A DNA stretch of 64,000 nt from the NCBI GenBank assembly GCA_007258455.2, contig VDFB02193867.1:571855778-571919777 (forward strand), in the 5' to 3' direction. Position 1 is the first letter of the stretch; each line of letters begins with the position of its first letter. Below are positions 21,754 to 34,309 of the stretch, one piece after another. The DNA comes from Sequoia sempervirens. Its lineage: Eukaryota > Streptophyta > Pinopsida > Cupressales > Cupressaceae. A program made the position numbers and the translations under genes. A model generated the notes under the pieces. The model searched no databases. It was not told the origin of the DNA and saw only the letters and a list, made by a program, of their open reading frames with translations.

Positions 21754-22325
21754 TGATGATAACCAGATCGCATATCAATCTTTGAAAACATTTCCACTCC
21801 TCACATTTGATTGAATATATCATTGATATGTGGCAATGGGTACTTATTCTTTATCGTAGCTTTGTTAAGCATCTAATAATCTATACATAAGCATACTGTC
21901 ACATCTTTATTCTTTATGAAGATTATTGGTGCTACCTAGGGTGAAAAACTGGGTCTTATTAATCCCTTTGACAACTCTTCCAACTGTTCCTTAAGGTCTA
22001 TTAATTCCATTGTTTTCATCCTACAAGGTACTTTGGATACAGGTTCTGAACTCGATACCAAGTCAATGGTGAAATCAAATACTCTCTTGGGAGGTAATTC
22101 AGGTAATTCTTTTGAAAAGACATCCACAAATTTTTGTAAGATGGGATATTTCTCCATATTAGTTTCTCTAGATTCCTCTACTTCTCCTTCTTCAACCTCC
22201 TGAGAAACTTGCAATTCATGATACATGACATTATTTTGATGAATGACTTCCTTGAATTCCTCTGGTTTATCCATTTTGACTACAAAGAGTTGGAAACCTT
22301 TCTTTCTCACCCTATGCATTTGCAC
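21754..22325 (-). pseudogene. gypsy reverse transcriptase, N-terminal part
   Basis: PILQKFVDVFSKELPELPPK, RVFDFTIDLVSSSEPVSKVP, LKEQLEELSKGLIRPSFSP, then the decayed catalytic stretch EMFSKIDMRSGYHH (21,760-21,830) whose FSKID holds the first RT Asp. This is the classic Ty3/gypsy order. Frame breaks lie at about 21,935. Confidence 0.88.
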
Positions 22326-22334
22326 AGCCGAAAT

Positions 22335-22540
22335 CTATTGCAGTTTCACTTCTCTAGGTGTTCCTTGAAAAGACACTGGATTACCTAGATCATCTAGACA
22401 TTCTTCAGTTTTAGCATGGAAATCCACTTTAGCTCTATGCTTGTATAGCCAATTCATACCTAAGATGATTTCATAAGAACCTATGGGTGCTACGTACAAG
22501 TTTACCATGTGTAACATGCTCATTGTTCTACACAGTAACT
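22335..22540 (-). pseudogene. gypsy protease, C-terminal part
   Basis: NLYVAPIGSYEIILGMNWLY and HRAKVDFHAKTEECLD match the flap and ILGMDWL motif of chromovirus proteases. The catalytic DSG/DTG region and all of gag are absent upstream, so the element is truncated at about 22,540. Confidence 0.82.
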
Positions 22541-23832
22541 TTCCTATGTTTTAACCTTAAGTAAAATTTTAAGCATCTAATCATTATGAGCAATAAATTT
22601 TTTTCCTTTCATATAAAAAGGTAATATGTACATTTGAAACAAACATCTTTCCAAACTTTCACATTATAGCAAAGTATTACAACTTTCTAATATATTGATA
22701 TCATAGTGAATAATTCATGATAACATTTATTTTTTACAATCTTTCCATAGACATGGATACACAATACACATACAAGGCTCCATTGAGCTTACTAGCTTGA
22801 TATATGTATGAATGGTCTAAGTATCTTCCATCAAATCTTGGTTTCCAATTGATGAGGAGAAGCATCACTCAAGTGATTTTCCACCAACCATGGACTAACT
22901 CCGGTTACCTGCACACATATCAAATTGATATATGGCCCTACCCTTCAAAAAAGAGATTGGTTTGGTAACCTCATAATATTATGAACTGTTTTGAGCTTGT
23001 TGGTGTGTCCTAAATGTTTCTAGATTTGTTATACAATGGCTACAACCTACACACATGACAATCTATGTCTAGTACGCAAATTTGAAACACAATGAATTGA
23101 CAATGTAAATAGTGACAACTTACACTACTTTGGCCAAAGTATTCATCACCCAAAATTATGGAGTGGAAGTCACATGCTCACCGACCTTCCTAGCTCAATT
23201 TGTATTTAACCATTCATAACCTATGCATAGGCTATCCCCTTCATTGGATTATCCTAACCCCAAGAATAACCCATTAAATCTATGTTTAACTAAGCACATC
23301 TACTAAGTAAATCATAGTAACTCTAAGACTCAACTAGTTTAAGCATTAGATATGTAAGCTATATCCCTAATATAGTACTTATTCCCACTATATCCAGCCA
23401 TTCCTTAATATGGAATATGTACAAACACTTCAAGCAATATAGATCTTTATACTAAGTACAACAAGCTTCTTTTCACTTTCACAAAAGAATTGAATAATCT
23501 TTCCCTAATAAGAAATTGAACTAACTTCCCAAACAAAACAAACATTGTCACACAATCTTTTCAAATACATAAAACAAAGTATAAAAGTGTATGAATCAAC
23601 ATGCCTATTTATGCAATGCTCCAATTGATCAATTTGGTTTCCCAACACAACTTTTCCAAATAAGTAAGCAACTCCCAAATAACCTTCTCCCACTTTACCA
23701 AAGACTCCCTCTCAAAATCCTCTCTCAATTCTCTTAAAAACTCTCTCACAACTCAGGAAATCAGAATATAATAACTCAGAAAATAATAGCAAGAATGCAA
23801 ATATTTGTCCCTATTGATGTAGAGAGCACCTC

Positions 23833-23842
23833 TATTTATATA
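23833..23842 (-). promoter_or_regulatory. TATA box
   Basis: The minus strand reads TATATAAATA in TCTCTATATAAATAGAGGTGC, followed by a CT/GA-rich leader. It is the best core-promoter match in an otherwise non-coding block, probably an LTR promoter. Confidence 0.45.
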
Positions 23843-24480
23843 GAGAAATCAACAACTAAAGGCTAGAAACAAGGTGTCAAGAATGACACTTCTCAGCTCA
23901 AATGATTTGACTCAGCATGATTAAGAAAAGGTGGTAGCTAAAATTGCTGCACAATAAACAAATACATAGCCATGGTGAATGAGTTTCCCAATTAAAATGG
24001 ACATCAAGAATGATAATAAAAAATGTAAGGTAATTGCCTTCTATAGGTCAACTTACTTGGCCAGTTGCATTCTTGACCATCTCCCATATTTCATAATGTT
24101 TCAAAATCTAGAATTCATATTGCAAATCAAACTTCTAATTGATTCATACTTCTCACAAGTTGGTGTCACATTGTTTCCTATGCCCTCTATTCCTTTGGCT
24201 ATTGTTTGCAATGACCAGGTCAAAGTTTCCTGTGCATGGATATTCATTTTTGCCTTTTCATTGACTTGGTCTTTGGCAGTTTACTTACACTTTGGTTGGT
24301 ATATGAAACCATGCGCTTTACTTAGTGCTCCCATATTTCATTAAACTCAACACTTTAAATGTTTCAAACATTAATAATGTTTATGCATTGCTTTATGTGC
24401 TATTCTCCTTTCTATTGTTGTGCACAATACTTTGCATAAGCTATGTTTTAAATACTATGTGCTTTGGTAAATAATTCTGC

Positions 24481-24960
24481 GATATAGAAATCATTATTAT
24501 ATATATAATATATATACACAACGTATTAATATATATACACACACACACAATTTACAAGTTTATATAGTTGTATTATTCGATATGCAAATACACATATGTA
24601 TTCTTATATTTCATAAATATATATGTATGTATATATTTATATATATTAATATACTTGTATGGATGTTTCCATTACATTCGATACATGCACATATGTTAAT
24701 ATATATATGTATATACTCATATATTATATATATATCATACTTTGATAGTTAAACACATATTTATACAATCATATCAATTGATATATATACATGAAATGCA
24801 TATATATATATATCACCTTGTCCAATTGATATTCCCATGTATATGGGTAATCCGTCCATGAGCATGCATAGATATGTCTATCTATGTATACTCATATACG
24901 TAATTACTCACATGTATGAGTTTATTGTTAACACATACATATATACATATCAATTAAATA
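24481..24960. repeat. AT-rich microsatellite block
   Basis: Irregular (TA)n with TATG, TACA and (CA)n interruptions, including ATATATATATCAC and ACACACACACACAA. It is low-complexity sequence without coding potential. Confidence 0.85.
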
Positions 24961-25426
24961 GAAACACATAAAAAAGATTTCACACATCACAAAGAGACTC
25001 AACATTGTAAACCCCTAAACAAGAATGTCACAAATAAAACCACAAGCAAGACTAAAGGTAACTTACTATTTCCTGAACTATTATCTTGACTTGACCAAAT
25101 TAGAAGTGCATGTGTGAAAGATCAGTTTAGGTCTTTATCAAAGGTTACCATACCAAGTTCTTCTCCCTAAGTGATACTTCCCCTCTCTTCAGGAGGCTTG
25201 ATTCAATTCTTGCATCCAACTTAATATGTATTGCAATAGTAGTCAACCGAAAACAATACATTTATTTGCATCAAATATTTCACAATCAGAATCATTTCAT
25301 AACATCAAATTAAATCAACATTTATCTTCATATTTCCAAAACACATAAAACATGAATACACCCATTTAAAGCATTTTCACCCTACTAGGTAAAAGTAAAT
25401 AAGTAGTAGCACAATGGGGTGTAACA

Positions 25427-26945
25427 CTTAGTGCATTCAAAAGGTTCTTATGATGCCCAAATATGAAAATAATAATAGAAACACATTTAGAATAGCCCAA
25501 ATGAAGTCATCCCATGAAAACAAAAAGTTTTCAAATGCTAAAACATCCAAGTAACTCACCATAATGTGAAATCACAAATAAATGAATAAAATGTGCTTCA
25601 AAAAAAATTATAGAAAAATTTCATGGATATCTATGAATATCATAGATACATTTCCAACGGTGTAAGAATCACAAAAAAAGGAGGAATTGGGAAAAGTTGT
25701 GAGCTCAGGAGAAAAAATAAACATTTGACTTGGATAGTTGATAAAATGAAACATTTGCAAAATATGAGAAACATAATTGAACCACTATAAAGTAATTAGA
25801 ACTATATTTTGAACAATATCTTGTTCATCAAAATTTGACATTGTATACCCAAGTTATTCTAAAAAAATTAGCTTCTTTGGAAAAAATAGGTTTTGGAGGG
25901 GGTAGGTGTGGCTGATTGTATTATTGACATCAACAAATAGAATATGTTGAGGTTGATGGAATATACCGTCTAAAATGAAATATTCTCTAGATAATCATTC
26001 AAAAATTAAAAAATTGTTGACTACAATGGGAAAACAATGAAATGCTCAACAAATTCACGAAATTTATGGAATATGATATAAACTATCAAAATATTTGGTA
26101 GGTCACAAAATTCAAAATCAACAAAAAGAGGGCAAAAAAGCGTCGATCAAATTTGAGGTTTTCAAGAGGAAAATGGTTCCATGTGCATGTACATGAGAAA
26201 AATCACTTGCATGAGCAAAGGATATCATCAATAAAAATAGAAACATGCACAAACCAAAAAAAGGATGCTTGGAAAATTTCCAAATGACCACCCGAAGGAA
26301 ACAAAAAGAAACCACACCACCTAAAGGATATCTATCAATGAGGAAGATCTACCTTTATCAGTGGGAGAAATTAAAAAAAATACATCTCCATCATTTCATG
26401 CACCACGTAATCTGCACCTTTGCAAAGGAGATTCTTGGTTGCAGAGAGTCACTAAAGACCCAAAAGAACACAAAAACCAAACACAAAGGATGGGTAACTT
26501 AAAATACACCACTGCAACAGGAAAAACACATGTTGGAGGAAATAGCACAAAAAATACCATTGAAACAAACCCTAATCATGGATAGAGAAGGATGCCATAA
26601 AAAAACTCTATGAAAACTTGAACAATTAGAAAAATGTTAGAAAAAAATGCAACGTTCACCCAAAAAATTACAAATGCAAGAAGGCAATTTTTTCACCAAG
26701 ATTCCATATGGTGCCATATAATTTATGCATCCATACAACATTATGGAATACAATGCCTCAAAATATATGATCCACCAAAAAATTCCTCAAAAAATTTGAT
26801 CTCCAATTTTGATGAAATGATAATCAATCTTAAGATTTTTGGGTCTTTCAAATGTAATGGTGAGGTTTGTTTGGCTCCATAATGTACCAAAAAAATGTCC
26901 AAGACAATATCTCTCTGAAATTAGAAAGGAAATTGCAGATCTAGA
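25427..26945. other. No recognisable gene
   Basis: AT-rich sequence. Short frames near 26,118-26,585 on both strands overlap each other, resemble no retroelement domain and lack supporting context. 26,885-26,945 probably is the leader downstream of the primer site at 26,946. Confidence 0.5.
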
Positions 26946-27470
26946 GCTCTAATACCATGTTGGAGTTGATCTCTCAACCCCATAGCTCTTGAGGATCACT
27001 TGCAATCTAACACCTATCACACACAAAGAAATTACTAGACTATGGAGGCCAAATTGATCTAGAAAGATGATTCATATTGATTAATGTAAACATATTGAAT
27101 GAATAATAATGATACAATGAATACTTATTAAGGAAAAAAGAACTTAAAAATCAACTTTAAGGAAACCCTAGGTGAGGTTAAGAAAAGACATGACTTGTGT
27201 CCTAATCCTATGACTCGAGATAGAAAAAGGAACACAACCTAACTAAACATAAGCACTAGAGTAATATATTACTAACAATTACATATAACAACAAATATAG
27301 TGTCTTCTCTTTTTATATTTCTTTCTAACTTACTTCTTACATCTTATATATTCTACATCATCATATTTTCTTATGCTTACAAGTACTATGGTGACATGTC
27401 CCTTACAAAACATGTCTTTTCCTACTTGGCTTAGTTTTCCCTATGCTCTATATTCCTTTTGCGTGCCGGC
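26946..27470 (-). mobile_element. copia-type LTR end with primer site
   Basis: The minus strand ends CTCCAACA at 26,958 and is followed by TGGTATTAGAGC (26,946-26,957), a one-mismatch tRNA-Met primer site. A TATA-like ATATAAAAAG lies at about 27,308-27,318 on the same strand. No gag follows, so only the LTR and leader survive. The upper limit is approximate. Confidence 0.55.
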
Positions 27471-27522
27471 CAATTGTAGTGGATTCTAAGTGTTGTGTAT
27501 ATACTTTGTCCTCTACCAATAG

Positions 27523-28490
27523 TGGACTATAGAAGAAGGGTGATTAAATTATTTTAAGCTAGAAATAAGCTATGGGTGAATAGTTATGAATAGTGAATGT
27601 ATTAATTAAATAATTAAATATTATGCAATTAATAAGGGCAAGAAGATATGATAAACATGTATTTATTCAGTCAATTATAGAGTAAATGGCTAGGTTATTA
27701 GGTAATTGACAATATGTCAATCTTTTGATGTCTACACAAATAATCATGAAATGATATTTTTCCATATCCTAATATCTTTATGTTGGGAAGAAATTTCAAC
27801 AAAAAATCCACCCTCTCCTCAAATATTGCAAAAAATGAAAAGTTTATATTGCATATTCAATCATGATGGCCTTTTAATTCATGTGCATGTACAAACTTTC
27901 CAATCTTTGACTATCATATAGATAATTTTTTTGTCAATTCATCTCATAGCTAAAATCCAATACACAAATTTTCCTAGCAAGTTATCAAGGGCAAGCGTGA
28001 CCACATGTATGTATTGCAACGTTAACAAATTACAATCACCTTGAATATTAATTTATTCAATCTCATCTAGGCACTTACATTCAATTGAGAATGAATACTA
28101 GAACACTCACTTGTAGAAACATCAGTTCTCAAATTTATACCTTCTGATCACAAACAATATGTCCATAATCATGTATATTGCAACCAATATTCATATTTGA
28201 TATAATGATAATAACATGCAACCTAAAATTGAAACATCATTACCTAACAATATGTCCATTTTCATATTTTCAAGAGGTAACTATAGACACCTAAAATTGA
28301 AACATCATCATTACCTAACTATTTCTTCTATGGTTGATTGAATATAACTCTTAATATTCAATTAATTATCCCATTTCACTCCCCTTATTAATTAAATGAT
28401 ATTTTATTATTTCATTAACTAAATTACTATTCATCACTATTTACCTACACCTATTTCTAGCCTAAATAATTTAATCATCTTCCTCCTATA
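27523..28490. repeat. Inverted pair of LTR-like fragments
   Basis: 27,523-27,735 reads as a diverged reverse complement of about 28,283-28,490. Both include GATTAAATTATTT, AGCTAGAAATA / GGCTAGAAATA, GAATAGT and TTAATAAGGG words, and the inner ends read TGTAGACATC and TATAGACACC. Those inner ends resemble the start of LTR-E3 (TGTAGACACC). The arrangement could be two truncated LTRs in opposite orientation or one foldback element. Confidence 0.6.
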
Positions 28491-28719
28491 GTTCACCTTA
28501 GGTAAATAAATCCAATTATTTACTTACCAAAGTCAAATTATTTTCCCAAAAAAAAAAAATCTATTTATTTAAAATCTCTATTTTTCCTCTACATTCCATT
28601 AAGTGAGCTAATCCACTTAATCCCCTAATCACCCACTTGCACAATCTAATCCTAGTCAACCCCCCATAAAATCATCCACATAGTTGTTGCAAGATGTCAA
28701 TAGGAAGTCTACAGGTTGG
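28491..28719. other. Spacer before copia-4
   Basis: AT- and C-rich non-coding sequence with a poly-A run (28,549-28,559). Nothing recognisable. Confidence 0.5.
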
Positions 28720-30148
28720 TGTTGTCATTAACATGTCAACTATGTGCCGATGAAGGATGTTGCATGATGAAGATGTTGAGGATATTGAGAAAATTGTAAA
28801 ACAGGTTGTGCATGTGTAGTTGAGATATTGAGGAAGTGTTGTGAATACATGGAGCTATCTTTTTGTTGCAGTGTCTAGATGAGTTGGAGTGAAGTAATGA
28901 GTTGAGATGAAGTCTCTAGTACTTGGTTTCCAAGTGCTTTTGAGAAAATTTGATAAACATAGAAAACAATGTTGTGCAAGTGTTTAGAATGTGCTCCATG
29001 TTTCTTCTCTGTTGATGCTATGCCTGTGTGGATTTGATATGTTGTTCAAGGTTGTTAGAAGTTGCTATATTCAGAATTTTGGTTTCTAGATTGTTGGTAA
29101 GAGGAATTTGTGTTCACTAGTATGTGAACTGGTTTTGCAATGTTCCACAAAGGTGTCAAGGAGAAATGTATTTTCTCCACATTTCTTTGTAGTTTCTTTT
29201 CAGGACTTGTGGTTTTGGAGAAAAGTTAATGGTATTGTTCTCATGTTTGTGTCAAGAGGATTTGTGGTTAGGTGTATTGGAAGTTTCAAATTGTTCTAAG
29301 GAAGCATGTACTTAATGTTTAATGTATTTTCACAGGTAACAACTGACCTAGTGTCTACACTACATTCAAAAATGTTCAAGTATTAAAGCGTAGCATAGAA
29401 TGTGAGATTTAATTTGGATCTCAGTTAAGTGTTGTTTTGGTCCCCTTTCATTCCTATCCATTGTAGGAATGTTTAGGTGTCGACCTAATTTGAATTTGTA
29501 AGCATAACATTTAGTTGCCCACCTTGGAGAAGGTTTTTAAGGATGAAGTTGATATAAATAAGTGTGGTGTTGTTGTGATATGCAAGAGAGAACCAAGAGA
29601 GAGGCAAGATAGATGTGAGATCAATGTGAGTGATGTGTGATTTGAATTTGAGCAGAGCAGTGCAAACTTCAGATTGTTGGACTTCTGAATGTAGTGAGCT
29701 AAAGGTGTCTGCAATATTTCAAACAAGGCTGTGAAATTGTTGGAGCATTTGTGGTGGATTCCATGTTGCATTGAGAAATTTTTCTTTGTGTAACATTTCT
29801 TTTCTATCTTATATTCTTTCTATGGAAATGAGCCCTGACTATGAGCCTTTTTGGATAGTGTGTCCTATTTTGGTAGTGATCCCTTGTATCGATATTGCTA
29901 TTACTTATATTGTGAGGTAATCCTCATTGTGTTTTTTTCCCTTATTGGGTTTTCCATGTAAATCTCATGTTCTCTTGTGTATGGTGTTGCTATTTTAGTT
30001 TCTGTTATTTGCATTTCATGATTAACTACTTTAACAAAATAAGGGTTTATTGAATGCATGTGGATTTGATTATTGTTGAGGGTTTTGAACTTTTAATCTA
30101 CTACAATTAATTCACCCCCCCTCGTAGTTGTCTTGTTAATGAAAAATA
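28720..30148 (+). mobile_element. 5' LTR of copia-4
   Basis: Starts TGTTGTCATTAAC, matching the copia-0 LTR start, and shares GTTGAGGATATTGAGAAAATTG, the GCCTTTTTGG..TTTTGGTAGTGA block and the ATTCACCCCCCCTCG end. The exact 3' end is blurred; I place it just before the primer site. It has no duplication of the 220-bp block seen in copia-0. Confidence 0.75.
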
Positions 30149-30150
30149 AT

Positions 30151-30162
30151 TGGTATTAGAGT
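30151..30162 (+). promoter_or_regulatory. Primer binding site of copia-4 (degenerate)
   Basis: TGGTATTAGAGT, two changes from the tRNA-Met complement, in the expected place between LTR and gag. Confidence 0.75.
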
Positions 30163-30207
30163 GAGGTTCCTTGGAGGAGATCTTAATTGCTTAAGGTAGA
30201 TCCGAGA

Positions 30208-31247
30208 TGGAAAAGAAAATTGATTGCCCTAGATTTGATGGAACAAACTATGCATGCTGAAAGACAAAGATGGAAGGATATCTGGTAGCTCATGGATTTG
30301 AAATTGAGAAGGCTTATAAGAATACATATACTCCACCTACAAATGGCCTGAGCACAAGTGATGAGATCAAGGCACATGAGATAAATGCTAAGGAAAAATT
30401 TATTTTGGCAAGTAGTCTTTCAAATTATGAATTGGTTAAAGTTATGAATCTTAAGACTGATAAAGAAGTTTGAGAGAAGCTTGAGAGTATTTATGAAGGA
30501 GATGAAAAGGTCAAACAAGCAAAGTTGTAGAATCTGAAGGCACAATTTAAGACCATCCAAATGTCTAAAGATGAAACAAATGCAGCCTACATGCAGGGAG
30601 TTGATGAACTAGTAAGTACTATGAGAGGCCTTGGTGCACAAGTTAAAGAACCTAGGGTGGTAAAGAAAGTTCTCAGAACTCTTCCTAATTCATATAGTGA
30701 AAAGGTATTTTCTATTAACGAAGTTGCAAATTTTAATACTTATTCTAGAGATCAGTTGATTGGTACACTAACTTATTTTGAGGTGTGAAAGCTTGGTTTA
30801 AAGAATGGAAAAAAAGTGGAGATTGCTTTTAAGGGTGGAAAATTAGAAAAGATTGAAGATTCAAATGAAGATGATCTTGATAATGTGGAAGCTAACTTTG
30901 TAAGAAGGATGAAAAAGGGAACCGATAAATACAAAGGTAAACTACCTTTCAAATGATTTAGTTGTGGAAATGTAGGACATTATGCTTCTAGATGTCTGAA
31001 CAAAGCTATGAACAATAAGAATAAGAAGAATAAAAGAAAAATGATTAAAAGAGATTATTATGTCAAAAAAGATGCTAGTATTTCTGATGATGAATTTGAT
31101 TATAGAGATTTTGATGATAATGAATGCTTGTTCTTAGCTATAAAAGAAAAATTTAGTTCTGCTAACTCTAAAAGTTGTGTGAAGGAAAGTATTCTAAAAA
31201 AGAAGGATAAGGTTGAAGGTACTTTGGTATTTTCTTTTCATGTTTAA
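30208..31247 (+). pseudogene. copia-4 gag
   Basis: Starts MEKKIDCPRFDGTNYAC with a TGA where Trp is expected, then MEGYLVAHGFEIEKAY, PPTNGLSTSDEIKAHE, ELVSTMRGLGAQVKEPRVV and LRTLPNSYSEKVF. A zinc knuckle, FSCGNVGHYASRCLN, follows at about 30,957-31,000; its first Cys is now a stop. A Lys/Asp-rich C-terminal tail follows. At least five in-frame stops occur. Confidence 0.88.
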
Positions 31248-31254
31248 GAAGATA

Positions 31255-31640
31255 AGAATTACTGGGTTGTTGATAGTGGCTGCTCTAGTCATATGTCTAA
31301 AGAAAAAAGTAAGTTTGTTAAACTTGAAAAGTATGATGGTGGATTAGTTAAATTTGGAGATGATTCAAGAGCTAAGATTTGTGGAATGGGTTCAATAAGT
31401 TTTGATGGCAAGCATAATACAAATAATGTTTACTATGTTAAAAGTTTAAGGCATAATCTCTTCAGTGTTTGAAAAATGTGTAGCAAAGGATATAATCTTG
31501 TATTTAAGGATGAAAGTTGTGATATTAGAAAAGGGTTTGGAATAGTGATTGTCATTGGTAAAAGGACAAATGGAACCATCTATCAACTTAATGGCAATGT
31601 TGGTAATTTATTTATGTCTCAGATTAGTGAAAATTGATTA
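31255..31640 (+). pseudogene. copia-4 protease
   Basis: YWVVDSGCSSHMSKEKSKF with the catalytic DSG, then KYDGGLVKFGDDSRAKICG, NNVYYVKSLRHNLFSV (stop after) and IYQLNGNV. This is the same family as the protease remnant at 1,681-1,737. Confidence 0.87.
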
Positions 31641-32600
31641 TGGCATCGAAGGATGTGTCATATGAATTTTGATAATTTGGTGAGAATAAATTCAGTTCAT
31701 GTAGTGAGAGACCTGCCTAGAATCACAAAGCCTATCAATGATGTTTGCAAGGATTTCTAGTTTGGAAAAAAAGTGAATAGTTTCAAGGGAAAGGAGCAAT
31801 CTGCTATCAGACTATTGGAATTAATTCATATAGATCTATGTGGTCCTACAAGGGTGAGAATTCTACAAGGTGACATGCATTTTATGCTTTTGATTGATTA
31901 TTACTCTAGAATGACATTGGTTACTTTTCTTAGAGAGAAATCTGATGCATTAGATAAATTCAAGGCATTTAAAGCTATGGTTGAGAATGAAATGGATCTG
32001 AAAATCAAATGTTTGAGGTCTGATAGAGGTTGAGAATTCACCTCCAATGAGTTTAACATGTTTTGTGAAGTTCATAGAATAAATAGGTACATGTTTTCCC
32101 CTAGAACTCCAAAATATGGAGTGATTGATAGGGAAAACTAGACTATTCAATAAGCTGCTAGGACTATGATGAAAGAAGAAAATATACTGGAAGTCTACTA
32201 GAGAGAAGCAATCCATACTATAGTTTACATACTTAACAGAGTTCAAGCTAAAGCTAACAACACACAGACTCCCTATGAGTTATGGTAGGGAAAGGATTCC
32301 TACTGTGAAGTACTTTAGAGTATTTGGAAGCATATGTTATATCAAGAGAGATGAAAAAAACTTTAGAGTATTAGGAAATTTTAATGCAAGGTCTAATGAA
32401 GGTATCTTCCTTGGATATTCTACTAAAAGTAAAGCTTATAGATGTTACAACAAAAGGATGAGAAGGATTGTTGAAAGTGCAAGTGTTAAGGTAGATGAAA
32501 ACTTGCATAATTCAATTGCAGTAGATGGATATGTGTTAGATGAACCTGATTGCATAGAAGTAGAAGAAGAAAAAGATGATGAAAAAGAAGTGTAGAATGA
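31641..32600 (+). pseudogene. copia-4 integrase
   Basis: Zinc domain LWHRRMCHMNFDNLVR, then LLELIHIDLCGPTRV (first Asp), MHFMLLIDYYSRMTLV and IKCLRSDRG, a stop, then EFTSNEF (second Asp in RSD). The NGxxER block near 32,110-32,150 is decayed (YGVIDRENX). Later parts include VFGSICYIKRDEKN and GIFLGYSTKSKAYRCYN, followed by a Glu/Asp-rich linker. Confidence 0.87.
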
Positions 32601-32699
32601 AGAGGAAGAAGCTCTAGAGAAGACCCCTAAGTATGTGCAAAAGTGCAAAAGAATCATTCCAAAGAAAAAACCATTGGAGATAAGAGGAAAGGAGTATCA

Positions 32700-33340
32700 A
32701 TAAGAAGCAAAGTTGTTGAAGTTGAGGTAAATTTGTGTTTACTTTCTAAAGTTGAACCTAAAACAGTGAGTGATACATATAAAGATGAATATTGGATGAA
32801 GGAAATGAAAGAAGAACTTATGAAAATTGAGAAAGATAAGACTTAGGAATTGGTTCCTAGACTAGAAAACAAGAACATATAATTGGAACAAAGTGGGTAT
32901 TCAAAAAGAAATTGAATAAGAATGGAGAAGTGGTAATAAATAAAATAATACTTGTGTGTAAGGGTTACTCACAAGTGTAAGGAATAGACTTTGAGGAAAC
33001 ATTTACCCATGTGGATAGGATGAAAGCTATCAAAATGTTTTTGGCATTTGCAGCTTATAACCTGACTTTAAAGTTTATCAAATGGATGTGAAATCTGCTT
33101 TTTTGAATGGTGAGTTGGAAGAAGAGGTTTACATGGAACAACTAGAAGGATTTCAGTTTTTAGAGCAGCCAAATATGATGTGTAAATTAAAGAAGGAATT
33201 ATATGGATTGAAGACATATATTTGATATAGCAAGGATTCAGTAAAGACACCACAGATAGTAATCTTTACTTCAAAATTGAGGAAGACAAAATCTTGATAG
33301 TGGTTTTATATGTAAATGATATTTTTGTGGAAATGAAGCT
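32700..33340 (+). pseudogene. copia-4 reverse transcriptase, N-terminal part
   Basis: YWMKEMKEELMKIEKDKT, then [56 protein letters not shown] and [12 protein letters not shown], in several frames. The catalytic box reads LYVNDIFV (33,310-33,333), so the first Asp of YVDD is Asn. The element cannot be autonomous. Confidence 0.85.
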
Positions 33341-34309
33341 ATGTGTAAGAAATTTGCTGAAGAGATGCAAAAAGAATTTGAGATGTCAATGTTTGGGGAG
33401 ATGAATTTCTTCCTTAGGCTACAAGTCAATCAAATAGATAAAGGGATTTTCATTTCACATTCAAAATATGTCAAAGAAATGTTGAAGAAGTTTGAAATGG
33501 AAGACTCCAAACCAGTATGCACTCCTATGGTGACTAGTAAATTGAGAAAAGATGATGATTCACCTAAGGCTAATAAAAAAAAATATAGATCTATGATTGG
33601 TGGATTGCTATATCTAATTGCTACTAGACTAGATATCATGCATGCAGTTTCTCTTGTGGCTGGATTTCAAGAACCTAAAGAAAAACATATTACAACAGTG
33701 AAGAGGGTATTTAGATATTTAAGAGGCACTCCAGATTATGGCTTGTGGTATCCTAGGGATACTAATTTCATACTAAGTGCTAATACATATGCAAATTGGG
33801 TCAGTTGTGTTGATGACAAGAAAAGTACAAGTGGTGGAGCATTCTTTCTTCGATGTAGATTGGTGTCATGGTTAAGTAAGAAGCAATATTTAGTTTCCTT
33901 ATCCACTATAGAGGCTGAGTATATTGCATCAACATCATGGTGTACACAAGTTTTTTGGATGAGACAGATATTGAAATATATCAGAGTTGTATATGATGAG
34001 CCAATTTCTATCTTTTGTGATAATACAAGTGTAATTAAAATTTCAAAGAATCCAGTAATGCATTCAAGGACAAAGCATATATCAATTAGGTATCACTTTT
34101 TGAGAGAGAAGGTTATGGAGAATGAGGTGAAGATTGAGTATGTATCTACAAAGGATTGGATTGCTGATATATTTACTAGAGCTCTTCCTAAGGACACTTT
34201 TGAGTATCTTCGAGAGAAGTTGGGGTTTATTTTCCCTCCTTCATTGAACTATATGCATATGGAGATGCATCAGTCCAATGGATCTATGAATCTCTCTTTT
34301 CTAGATTGA
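33341..34309 (+). pseudogene. copia-4 reverse transcriptase end and RNase H
   Basis: A 322-codon open frame, the longest in the window among copia fragments. Motifs are GEMNFFLRLQVNQIDKGIF, KYRSMIGGLLYLIATRLDI, TVKRVFRYLRGTPDYGLWYP, SLSTIEAEYIASTSW (catalytic Glu), IFCDNTSVIKISKNPVMHS and HISIRYHFLREKV. The first RNase H Asp region reads NTYANWVSC instead of xDADWAGC, so it is inactive. The open frame may be chance survival. Confidence 0.9.

Larger units (their letters stand above)
22541..25426 (-). mobile_element. Probable decayed gypsy LTR or upstream region
   Basis: No coding frames. On the minus strand the block starts TGTTACACCCC at 25,426, a common start of plant chromovirus LTRs, and carries a TATA box at 23,833-23,842 with a CT-rich leader. 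I see no primer site, partner LTR or clear lower end, so the extent is uncertain. It may be a solo LTR or the long 5' LTR of the gypsy element at 18,975-22,540. The 24,481-24,960 microsatellite lies inside it. Confidence 0.35.

Noticed and set aside
26118..26315. Minus-strand 65-codon frame resembling a signal-peptide protein (hydrophobic start, Ala-His-Ala)
   Set aside because: An overlapping plus-strand frame of similar length exists, the region is AT-rich non-coding, and there is no promoter, family match or neighbouring exon.
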